From assembly GCA_905215595.1 (NCBI GenBank), contig CAJMQZ010000081.1:1-8843 (forward strand): a DNA stretch of 8,843 nucleotides, written 5' to 3'. Positions 1 through 5,115 of this stretch are shown one piece after another; the stretch's first letter is position 1, and each line of letters begins with the position of its first letter. The stretch comes from an uncultured bacterium (GTDB lineage Bacteria; Bacillota; Clostridia; Oscillospirales; Ruminococcaceae). The translations under genes were made by a program, and so were the position numbers. A model generated the notes under the pieces. That model searched no databases. It saw only the letters and a program-made list of their open reading frames with translations, and was not told where the DNA came from.

Positions 1-144
1 CGCTGCAAATGCTGTTTTCCTTCACGCCCCCTCCTGTGAAAATGCGATTCCGGGCAGACCGCAGTCTGCCCGGAATCGCGCAATTATAAATATTCTTTCC
101 GCTGAAGATGCGCAAAGCGAACGCGGAGCGCATTTTAAATCGTC
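1..144 (+). repeat. Structured intergenic repeat, family A, copy 1
   Basis: First of three copies in this window (others at 3661-3792 and, inverted, 8604-8746). In order it holds a 5' block with a C-rich run ending in GTGAAAA (to about 42); hairpin 1, a perfect 16-bp stem at 44-59 and 64-79 with loop CGCA at 60-63; an AT-rich block ending in TTTCCGCTGA (about 82-105); hairpin 2, with ATGCGC at 108-113 pairing with GCGCAT at 128-133; and the end motif AATCGTC at 138-144. The copy starts at or before the window edge, so its true left end is unseen. It ends 12 bases before the holB ribosome binding site, so it would lie in the holB leader if transcription starts to its left. I do not recognise a named family. 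It contains no coding sequence. Confidence 0.8.
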
Positions 145-173
145 TTACGTCTCATAAAAGGAGTACTCCCATC

Positions 174-1139
174 ATGATGCTGGACCGCATGGAAGGCAAC
201 GCAGAACTGAAAACCAGCGTGCAGCAGATGCTGGCCACCCGGCGGCTGACCCATAGCGTTTTGCTGGTGGGCGAAGCCGGTCTTGGCACCGGCTTTGCCG
301 CCCGCTGCATCGCCGCCGACTACCTCTACCCCGCCGGCGGTGCCGCCGCCGAAGCGCTGCTGCGGGGCGAGTGCTGCCGCGCCGTGGCAAAAGCCGGTAA
401 GCGCGACAGCGGCACGGTGGAGACCGGCATCGTGCGGGAAGCTATCTCGGTGTCCGGTATGGGCAGCGGCGGGAAGTATCTGGTGGGTCAGGTCACTGCC
501 ATGCGCAGCGAAATTTTCAACACCAGCCTTTCCGCCGAGGGGCGCGCGGTGCTTTTGTACCATGTGGAGCGCATGAACGAGGAATCCGCCAACGCCCTGC
601 TGAAGGTGATGGAGGAGCCCCCGGAGGGGGTGCTGTTCCTGCTCACGGCGGATTCTCTGGCCAGCGTGCTGCCCACCATCCGCAGCCGCTGCGTCAGCTT
701 TGCGGTGGCGCCGGTGTCCCCTGCCGACTGCACCCGCTACTGCGCGGCGCAGGGAGTGGACAAAAAAACAGCCGCACTGTACAGTGAGCTGTTCGATGGT
801 CATATTGGCACGGTGCTGGCGGTCGCCCGGGACGAAGCCCGCGCCGCACAGGTGGAAAAGGCGCTGGAGCTTGCCCGCGCCGCTGCCGCCCGCGATAGCT
901 ACACCGCCGCTGTGCTGCTTGCCGCCTACGAAAAGGACAAGGCAGCGGCTTCTGCTCTGCTGACTGATTTCCGCGCGGTGGCAGCGGCGGGACTGCGCAG
1001 CAGCCCCCGCGCCCCGGTGCAGGGCACACAGGCGCGGCAGGCGGTGCGTCTGGCAGACGCCGCCCTGCAGCGGCTGGGCGCACAGGTGAACCCTAAGGTG
1101 GTGCTCTCGGTGTTCGCAGCAAAGCTGCGCACCGTTTAA
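174..1139 (+). CDS. holB: DNA polymerase III delta-prime subunit
   Basis: Encodes a 321-residue clamp-loader subunit that helps place the beta sliding clamp on primed DNA during replication. The ATG at 174 is chosen because AAAAGGAG lies at 157-163 with about 10 bases of spacing; the ATG at 177 is an alternative, and the in-frame ATG at 108 sits inside the upstream repeat with no ribosome binding site. The AAA+ fold is visible: a P-loop-like GEAGLGTG (residues 33-40) that lacks the usual Lys-Thr, the core from VLLYHVERMNEESANALLK to EEPP (about 126-150), and the signature LPTIRSRC (166-173) with the SRC motif. The lost P-loop lysine suggests this copy does not hydrolyse ATP. Only two adjacent cysteines (67-68) remain where many relatives have a four-cysteine zinc module. 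The last 120 residues are alanine-rich, as in clamp-loader collar domains. It is transcribed toward the terminator at 1152-1202. Confidence 0.9.
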   Translation: MMLDRMEGNAELKTSVQQMLATRRLTHSVLLVGEAGLGTGFAARCIAADYLYPAGGAAAEALLRGECCRAVAKAGKRDSGTVETGIVREAISVSGMGSGGKYLVGQVTAMRSEIFNTSLSAEGRAVLLYHVERMNEESANALLKVMEEPPEGVLFLLTADSLASVLPTIRSRCVSFAVAPVSPADCTRYCAAQGVDKKTAALYSELFDGHIGTVLAVARDEARAAQVEKALELARAAAARDSYTAAVLLAAYEKDKAAASALLTDFRAVAAAGLRSSPRAPVQGTQARQAVRLADAALQRLGAQVNPKVVLSVFAAKLRTV

Positions 1140-1151
1140 AAATAACGAAAC

Positions 1152-1202
1152 AACAAGAAACCCCTCCGGCGCTTGCGGTACACCGGAGGGATTTCTTGTT
1201 TG
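1152..1202. terminator. Intrinsic terminator after holB, possibly bidirectional
   Basis: An 8-bp GC stem, CCCTCCGG (1162-1169) with CCGGAGGG (1183-1190), is extended after one mismatch by AACAAGAAA (1152-1160) pairing with TTTCTTGTT (1192-1200). It begins 12 bases after the holB stop. The rightward tail is moderately T-rich. Read leftward, the hairpin is followed by TTTCTTGTTGTTT, so it could also stop a transcript from the candidate promoter at 1275-1303. Confidence 0.75.
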
Positions 1203-1274
1203 GGGTATTGCTTTGGTGTGAGGAGGAATCATGTGCGGGGAAGTGGTTGCGGCCCCACTGTCCCTGCAAGATAC

Positions 1275-1303
1275 AGTATACCCGATTTTACGAAAAAAGT
1301 CAT
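1275..1303 (-). promoter_or_regulatory. Candidate leftward sigma-A promoter
   Basis: On the minus strand ATGACT (1303-1298) and TATACT (1280-1275) are separated by exactly 17 bases. Transcription would start near 1268, run antisense to the region downstream of holB, and meet the terminator at 1152-1200 after about 110 bases. No gene starts there, so the product, if any, would be a small noncoding RNA or an antisense transcript over the holB 3' end. Confidence 0.35.
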
Positions 1304-1319
1304 TACATTTCTGTGAAAA

Positions 1320-1337
1320 TTCAAGAAAGTTCTTGAA
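1320..1337. promoter_or_regulatory. 18-bp palindrome, operator-like
   Basis: TTCAAGAA at 1320-1327 and TTCTTGAA at 1330-1337 form a perfect dyad around a 2-base AG spacer. The size suits a dimeric repressor. It lies 17 bases beyond the -35 box of the candidate leftward promoter at 1275-1303. No regulator is identifiable from the sequence. Confidence 0.35.
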
Positions 1338-1394
1338 ACTTTGTACCGCAGTGCGAAAAAAATGCAAAATGAAACGTTTGAGAAGAAAAACGAA

Positions 1395-1439
1395 CCCCCT
1401 CAGTCTCGCTGCGCTCGCCAGCTCCCCCAAGGGGGAGCC
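1395..1439 (-). repeat. CTCCCCC-type interspersed repeat, copy R1
   Basis: Read on the minus strand it begins with a GGCTCCCCC/GGGGGAGCT hairpin, continues through a weakly paired arm centred on AGC-GCA-GCG, and ends CTGAGGGG. It is adjacent to R2 in the same orientation. The variable hairpin is degenerate compared with R2-R4, and only the bases next to the GCA loop still pair. Confidence 0.75.
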
Positions 1440-1443
1440 TTAA

Positions 1444-1496
1444 CCCTCTCAGTCACGCCTGACGGCGTGCCAGCTCCCCCGAAGGGGGAGCTTTTT
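1444..1496 (-). repeat. CTCCCCC-type interspersed repeat, copy R2
   Basis: Holds a 6-bp hairpin CACGCC/GGCGTG (1454-1469) and a 9-bp hairpin AGCTCCCCC/GGGGGAGCT (1472-1492) followed on the plus strand by TTTTT. In that direction it is a good Rho-independent terminator, although no plus-strand gene close by needs it. It ends CTGAGAGGG when read on the minus strand. Confidence 0.8.
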
Positions 1497-1507
1497 GAGG
1501 TGGCGAT

Positions 1508-1599
1508 ACAGTTTCTCATTGCTCCTAACACTTCAGCAACAAACGTAACGGCTTGGCTCCCCCTTCGGGGGAGCTGGCGCGGGAGCGCCTGAGAGGGTT
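1508..1599 (+). repeat. CTCCCCC-type interspersed repeat, copy R3, with conserved flank
   Basis: The core at 1555-1599 has GGCTCCCCC-TTC-GGGGGAGCT followed by the hairpin GGCGC-GGGA-GCGCC and ends CTGAGAGGG. About 45 bases before it (1508-1554), including CAGCAAC and ACGTAACGGCTTGG, also occur on the minus strand beside copy R6 (about 7420-7455). The flank is therefore part of this repeat subtype. Confidence 0.8.
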
Positions 1600-1602
1600 A
1601 AG

Positions 1603-1670
1603 CCGTCCCCTTTGGGAAGGTGGATTGCCGCGCAGCGGCAAGACGGAAGGGGTCACCCCGCGCAGCGCCG
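1603..1670 (+). repeat. CTCCCCC-type interspersed repeat, copy R4
   Basis: Abuts R3. A short TCCC/GGGA hairpin (about 1606-1617) is followed by a perfect 7-bp stem TTGCCGC/GCGGCAA with loop GCA (about 1625-1641), then GACGG. The order and the GACGG tail match R7 (7479-7527), although the arms of the variable stem differ. It ends just after the stop of the gamma-carbonic-anhydrase-like gene and forms its 3' region. Confidence 0.65.
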
Positions 1671-1675
1671 CACTC

Positions 1676-2194
1676 TCACCCGTTTTTCATCTGCTCTGCG
1701 TGCAGTTTTCCGTGCTCCACATAGTGCGCGGCGTTGTGCAGGTTGGCTTCCACCTGCGCGGGGCTCACCTGCTTGATGACCCGGGCGGGCACGCCCACCG
1801 CCACCGAGTTGTCCGGGATGACCATGCCTTCCGGCACAAGCGCCCCTGCCCCGATGATGCAGTTTTTGCCCACCACGCAATGGTTCAGCAATGTGGCGTG
1901 CATCCCGATTAAACTGCCGTCCCCTACGGTGCAGCCGTGCACCAGTGCGCAGTGCCCTACCGTGACGTTTTCGCCAAGGGTCACGCAGCCGCCGATGTCG
2001 CAGTGCAGCACCGCGTTGTCCTGTACATTGCTGTTTTTGCCGATGGTCAACGTGCCGTCATCCCCGCGCAGCACCGCACCGTACCAGACGGTGGAGCCGG
2101 GCTTTAAAACCACATCTCCCTGCACGGTAGCGTTGGGGGCTACAAAAGCTGCGCCCTCATCGCGGGGCGTTTTTCCACAAAAGGATAAGAACAT
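1676..2194 (-). CDS. Gamma-carbonic-anhydrase-like hexapeptide protein
   Basis: Encodes 172 residues of left-handed beta-helix type, of the YrdA/PaaY/gamma-carbonic anhydrase family. The predicted role is a zinc- or iron-dependent trimeric enzyme interconverting CO2 and bicarbonate, but many relatives have no shown activity. The metal ligands expected for the family are present: His64 (in AVLHC), His81 and His86 (in GHCALVH). The conserved active-site support R43-G-D45 (in AVLRGD) and Gln58-Asp59 are also present. Repeating hexapeptides run from about residue 18 to 135, followed by a C-terminal helix. The ATG at 2194 is preceded on the minus strand by AAGGTGG with about 10 bases of spacing. 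The gene is divergent from the carboxypeptidase gene across 107 bases and convergent with holB. Family assignment is firm; enzyme activity is inferred. Confidence 0.88.
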   Translation of the reverse strand: MFLSFCGKTPRDEGAAFVAPNATVQGDVVLKPGSTVWYGAVLRGDDGTLTIGKNSNVQDNAVLHCDIGGCVTLGENVTVGHCALVHGCTVGDGSLIGMHATLLNHCVVGKNCIIGAGALVPEGMVIPDNSVAVGVPARVIKQVSPAQVEANLHNAAHYVEHGKLHAEQMKNG

Positions 2195-2301
2195 TGTTAA
2201 AAACCACCTTTCTCTTTTGGTTCTTTTATGGTATTCTTATAAGTAAGGAACAAAAATGTGCGCGCCGGTTTTGCCGGAGCGGGATTCAAGGGGGTACCTT
2301 C
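2195..2301. promoter_or_regulatory. Divergent promoter region between gamma-CA-like gene and carboxypeptidase gene
   Basis: AT-rich 107-base spacer. Rightward, TTTTGG (2215-2220), 17 bases, then TATAAG (2238-2243) is a plausible promoter for the carboxypeptidase. Leftward, TTGTTC, 17 bases, then CATAAA overlaps the same segment and could serve the gamma-CA-like gene. The two would compete for the same DNA. Both -35 boxes are weak matches. The carboxypeptidase ribosome binding site AAGGGGG is at 2288-2294. Confidence 0.45.
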
Positions 2302-3594
2302 ATGCTTCACAACACGTTCTGCCGCCGGTTGGCGGCACTGGTGCTCACGCTGGCGGTTGTCGTCAGCGCAGTGCTGCCGGTATTTGCAGTATACCCCATG
2401 CCCGTCCAGACTGCAACAGAGACTGAGGCGGTGTATCTGTTCAACGCGGACACCGGCAAGACCATCCTGAGCCAGAACGCCGACCAGCAGAAATATGTGG
2501 CAAGCCTGACCAAGCTGATGACCGCCCTGCTGCTGGTGGAAAGCGGCAAGGACCTGAACGGTGAAGTGACCGTGCCCACCGACCTGACACAGGAGTTCAA
2601 GGATATCCAGAACGCCAACGGCACCACCATAGGGCTGCGCATCGGCGAGACCGTGCGCCGCATCGATCTGCTGAACGCTATGCTCATCATCAGCGCCAAC
2701 GACGCCGCCAGCGTCATTGCGTGGGACGTGGGGGGCAGCGTGATGGGCTTTGTGCAGCAGATGAACGCCCGGGCGGCGGAGCTGGGCTGCACCGGCACGA
2801 ACTTTACCTGTGCCCACGGCCTGTTTGACTACGGCAACGTGTCCACTGCGCAGGATCTGGCAAAGATCGCCGCCGCCTGCGCCCAGAACCAGACCTTTGC
2901 ACAGGTGGCGGGCACCGCCAGCTATGTGCTGCCGGCCACCAATCTGCGCAAGGCGGAGCACACCATCAGCAGCTCCAACAGCCTGATGAACAGCAAAAGT
3001 GCCAACTACCGGGAGTACGTCAAGTGGGTCAAGGGCGGCTTTACCACGCTGGCAGGCCGCTGCATCGTGGCCTTTGCCCAGCAGGACGGCCACAGCTACG
3101 GGCTGGTGATCCTTGGCTGTGACACGCTGGATCATCTGTTTACCGAATGCGACGACCTGTTCGACTGGGCCTTTGCCAGCTTTGCCGACCGTCCGCTGGT
3201 GGATACCCAGACCGTACTGACCACCGTAGACCTGAACAAGTGCCGCACCGAGCCGGCTGTGGAGCTGTACGCCGCCGCGCCGGTCAGCGGCTACGGCCAC
3301 AGCGACGATAAGGTGAGCTATTCCTTCGACCTGCCCGAGAGCGTCTCCGCCACCGTCAAGGAGGGGCAGAAGCTGGGCACCGCCACCGTCTATCTGGATG
3401 GCTACGAGGTGGGACAGGTAGACCTTGTGACCCACCAGGAGTATGTATCGGACTTCCGCACCGACATCAAGGCCACCCTGCTGCTGCTCTGCGCCCTGAT
3501 TTTGATTTTGTGCGCACTGGGCTTTGTCACCCTGCGCTGCGGCGGCGGACTGACCCTTAACCAGCGCCGCCGCCAGATGAAACGGAGAAGATAA
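2302..3594 (+). CDS. D-alanyl-D-alanine carboxypeptidase, peptidase family S11
   Basis: Encodes a 430-residue low-molecular-weight penicillin-binding protein that trims the terminal D-Ala from peptidoglycan stem peptides outside the membrane. The ATG at 2302 follows AAGGGGG with 7 bases of spacing and gives a clear signal peptide: two arginines, a hydrophobic core and a likely cut after VFA (residue 29). The frame is open further upstream but without a start of this quality. Catalytic motifs are SxxK as S68-L-T-K71 and SxN as S131-A-N133. The third motif, normally KTG, reads K244-G-G246 followed by FTTLAGRC, so its threonine is glycine. A PBP5-type beta domain follows (about 285-385), then a membrane helix at about 391-411 and an arginine-rich cytoplasmic end, which fits membrane anchoring. 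The gene stands alone and is terminated by repeat R5. It is DacA/DacF-like, but I cannot choose a symbol. Confidence 0.9.
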   Translation: MLHNTFCRRLAALVLTLAVVVSAVLPVFAVYPMPVQTATETEAVYLFNADTGKTILSQNADQQKYVASLTKLMTALLLVESGKDLNGEVTVPTDLTQEFKDIQNANGTTIGLRIGETVRRIDLLNAMLIISANDAASVIAWDVGGSVMGFVQQMNARAAELGCTGTNFTCAHGLFDYGNVSTAQDLAKIAAACAQNQTFAQVAGTASYVLPATNLRKAEHTISSSNSLMNSKSANYREYVKWVKGGFTTLAGRCIVAFAQQDGHSYGLVILGCDTLDHLFTECDDLFDWAFASFADRPLVDTQTVLTTVDLNKCRTEPAVELYAAAPVSGYGHSDDKVSYSFDLPESVSATVKEGQKLGTATVYLDGYEVGQVDLVTHQEYVSDFRTDIKATLLLLCALILILCALGFVTLRCGGGLTLNQRRRQMKRRR

Positions 3595-3600
3595 GGAAAA

Positions 3601-3652
3601 CCCTCTCAGGCTCACTGCGTTCGCCAGCTCCCCCGAAAGGGGGAGCTTTTTT
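3601..3652 (-). repeat. CTCCCCC-type repeat R5 doubling as the carboxypeptidase terminator
   Basis: Starts 7 bases after the carboxypeptidase stop. On the plus strand a perfect 9-bp stem AGCTCCCCC (3626-3634) and GGGGGAGCT (3639-3647) with loop GAAA is followed by six T (3647-3652), an excellent Rho-independent terminator. Read on the minus strand it is a CTCCCCC repeat whose second arm is centred on AAC-GCA-GTG and ends CTGAGAGGG. It lies directly before family A copy 2. Confidence 0.85.
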
Positions 3653-3660
3653 GTATCTGC

Positions 3661-3792
3661 CGCTTGCCTTTGCGACCCCTCCCGTGAAAAGGCAATTCTG
3701 GAAAATCCGCAGATTTTCCAGAATTGCGAATTATAAAATATGTTTTCCGCTAATCATGCGCAAAGCGAACGCGGCGCGCATTCCAAATCGTC
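3661..3792 (+). repeat. Structured intergenic repeat, family A, copy 2
   Basis: It has the same order of parts as copy 1: CGACCCCTCC and GTGAAAA, hairpin 1 (3692-3707 with 3712-3727, a perfect 16-bp stem with loop CGCA at 3708-3711), AATTATAAAATAT and TTTTCCGCT, hairpin 2 (ATGCGC 3756-3761 with GCGCAT 3776-3781), and AATCGTC (3786-3792). Against copy 1 the hairpin 1 left arm differs at six of 16 positions and each change is matched in the right arm. The 5' block is about 5 bases shorter. It sits between two convergent genes, each with its own terminator. Confidence 0.85.
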
Positions 3793-3798
3793 AAAGAT

Positions 3799-3836
3799 AA
3801 AAGGGGCTGGTGCACGGTTGTGCATCTGCCCCTTTT
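3799..3836 (-). terminator. Intrinsic terminator of the trmN6-rsmI-phosphoesterase-birA operon
   Basis: AAAAGGGGC (3799-3807) pairs with GCCCCTTTT (3828-3836). An inner stem TGCAC/GTGCA tightens the hairpin. Read leftward, it begins 4 bases after the birA stop and ends in TTTT followed by ATCTTT. Confidence 0.8.
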
Positions 3837-3840
3837 ATAA

Positions 3841-4608
3841 TTACACTGCTCCGTAGATGCCGTGCACCGACACTTCCCCGGTGAAAACGTGCTGCTCCCC
3901 GGCATCGGTGCGCACCACTAAACGCCCCTCGGCGTCCACATCCACGGCTTCGCCTGCGCCCTGACTGCCGTCCGGCAGGTCAAAGGTGACCCGGCGGCCC
4001 AGATTGATGCAGGCAGCCTTGTATTCCTCCCGGAAGGGCGCAAAGCCGTCCCGGGCAAAGGTGTACAGGCTGCGGTCAAAGCCGAAATCGGTCAGCCCCT
4101 CGGCCAGCCATGCGGGGTCGGTGGCAAGATCCACCGCAGCGCCCTGCAAGGCCAGCGAGGTGCCGTGGGGCAGATCGGCGGCGTCAAAATAGCTCTGGGG
4201 CTGGGCAAGGTTGATGCCGATGCCGCACAGGATGCCGCGCCCCTGCTGCTGGTAGCCGTAGCTTACGCTCTCGCACAGGATGCCCACCAGCTTTTTGCCG
4301 TTCAGCAAAAGGTCGTTGGGCCACTTGATCTGGCAGTCCACGCCGTAGCGCAGCTGCAGCTGGCGGCGCACCGCAAGGCTTGCCAGCAGCGGCAGGGTGG
4401 CAGGCTGCGCCAGCGGCTCCTTGATGGCGACCGTGTAGTACAGCGCTTTGCCCTCGGCGTTTACCCAGCTGCGGCCAAGCCGCCCGCGCCCGGCGGTCTG
4501 GTTTTCGGTATACACCGCCGCAACGGGGCCGAACTCCTCGAAATGCTCTTTTACATAGGCGTTGGTGCTGCCGCATTCCGGCAGATAGCGCACCTCGTTG
4601 ATGCTCAT
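3841..4608 (-). CDS. birA: Biotin--[acetyl-CoA-carboxylase] ligase, without DNA-binding domain
   Basis: Encodes 255 residues of biotin protein ligase, which makes biotinyl-AMP and transfers biotin to the lysine of biotin carboxyl carrier domains in carboxylases. Motifs visible are S14-T-N16 in the substrate pocket, G40-R-G-R-L-G-R-S-W48 (the biotin/ATP loop), KWPNDLLLNGKKLVG (95-109) with the catalytic-region lysines, and GIGINLAQ. A small C-terminal beta domain follows (about 205-255). The protein starts directly at the catalytic domain, so it is the monofunctional type and cannot act as the biotin repressor that two-domain BirA is. The start ATG at 4608 overlaps the phosphoesterase stop as ATGA and has AAAGAGG about 10 bases upstream. 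It is the last gene of the leftward operon. Confidence 0.92.
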   Translation of the reverse strand: MSINEVRYLPECGSTNAYVKEHFEEFGPVAAVYTENQTAGRGRLGRSWVNAEGKALYYTVAIKEPLAQPATLPLLASLAVRRQLQLRYGVDCQIKWPNDLLLNGKKLVGILCESVSYGYQQQGRGILCGIGINLAQPQSYFDAADLPHGTSLALQGAAVDLATDPAWLAEGLTDFGFDRSLYTFARDGFAPFREEYKAACINLGRRVTFDLPDGSQGAGEAVDVDAEGRLVVRTDAGEQHVFTGEVSVHGIYGAV

Positions 4609-5096
4609 TGCTTCGGTACCTCTTTGTGCTCATAGGCGGTCACCTTGCCGTTTTCCAGCGTCAGCAGGCCGTAGGTGTTGGGGCCGGTGTAGCAGCGGCC
4701 GCAGGAGCCGGGGTTGAACAAAAACACCTTGCCCCGCTGCTCGGCATGGGGAACATGGGTGTGGCCGAACAGGGCCACTTCCGCGCCCCGGGCAGCAGCG
4801 GCATCTGTCAGCGTGTCCAGATCGTATTTTACGCCGTACATATGGCCGTGCGTATAGAACACGATGGTCTGGTCAAAGGCGGCCAGACCGTCCATCGGCT
4901 CCAGAGCGCCGTAGTCGCAGTTGCCGGCCACCGAGTAGGCCCGCAGCCGGGGGTACAGGGTCAGGGCCTGTTCCAGGTCCCGCAGGCCGTCGCCCAGAAA
5001 AACCAGGGCGTCAATGTTCGCATTCTCCTTCAGCAGCACCCGCTCAATGGCGGCGCGTCCGCCATGGCTGTCGCTCAGGACCAGAAGTTTTGTCAC
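4605..5096 (-). CDS. YfcE/MJ0936-type metallophosphoesterase
   Basis: Encodes 163 residues of a small calcineurin-like phosphoesterase with two metal ions, acting on phosphodiesters; the physiological substrate is unknown in this family. Metal-binding motifs are complete: D9-S-H11, G35-D36-G, G58-N59-C-D61, H83-G-H85 and G111-H-T-H114. The start is GTG at 5096, chosen because AGAGGAGGAC lies 7 bases upstream and the protein then begins TKLLVLSDSHG at the first beta strand. The frame is open further upstream (to 5234), but that stretch overlaps rsmI and is not homologous. It lies 19 bases after rsmI and overlaps birA by 4 bases, so it is translated within the same operon. Confidence 0.9.
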   Translation of the reverse strand: MTKLLVLSDSHGGRAAIERVLLKENANIDALVFLGDGLRDLEQALTLYPRLRAYSVAGNCDYGALEPMDGLAAFDQTIVFYTHGHMYGVKYDLDTLTDAAAARGAEVALFGHTHVPHAEQRGKVFLFNPGSCGRCYTGPNTYGLLTLENGKVTAYEHKEVPKQ

Positions 5097-5115
5097 GAAA
5101 AAAGTCCTCCTCTTA

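Larger units (their letters stand above)
1203..1394. other. Intergenic region without a convincing gene
   Basis: AT-richer than its surroundings. It holds a candidate leftward promoter (1275-1303) and an 18-bp palindrome (1320-1337), described separately. A 70-codon frame opens at 1231 after a good GAGGAGG box but runs into the repeat at 1395-1439, so its last 15 or so codons are repeat sequence. It resembles nothing I know and is not called a gene. Confidence 0.5.

Noticed and set aside
1..144. tRNA or known riboswitch in the family A element
   Set aside because: No cloverleaf, no TPsiC-like segment and no riboswitch core that I recognise. The variable stem sequences argue against a ligand pocket in hairpin 1.
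108..173. Upstream start for holB at 108
   Set aside because: That ATG is part of hairpin 2 of the family A repeat and has no ribosome binding site, while 174 has one at good distance.
135..1430. 431-codon open frame on the minus strand opposite holB
   Set aside because: It is the shadow of holB in GC-rich DNA, with low-complexity H/G/A/Q-rich translation, no recognisable domain, and a reading that runs through the terminator and a repeat.
1231..1443. 70-codon frame with a good GAGGAGG box
   Set aside because: The last part is translated repeat R1, no promoter or family match is seen, and it is too short to judge by coding bias. It is mentioned as a possibility in the intergenic entry only.
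1395..1670. CRISPR array
   Set aside because: The repeats are in both orientations, unequal in length, and directly adjacent or irregularly spaced without uniform spacers.
2197..3615. 472-codon open frame on the minus strand opposite the carboxypeptidase
   Set aside because: The translation has no domain signal, while the plus strand has a signal peptide and catalytic motifs. It is an antisense shadow.
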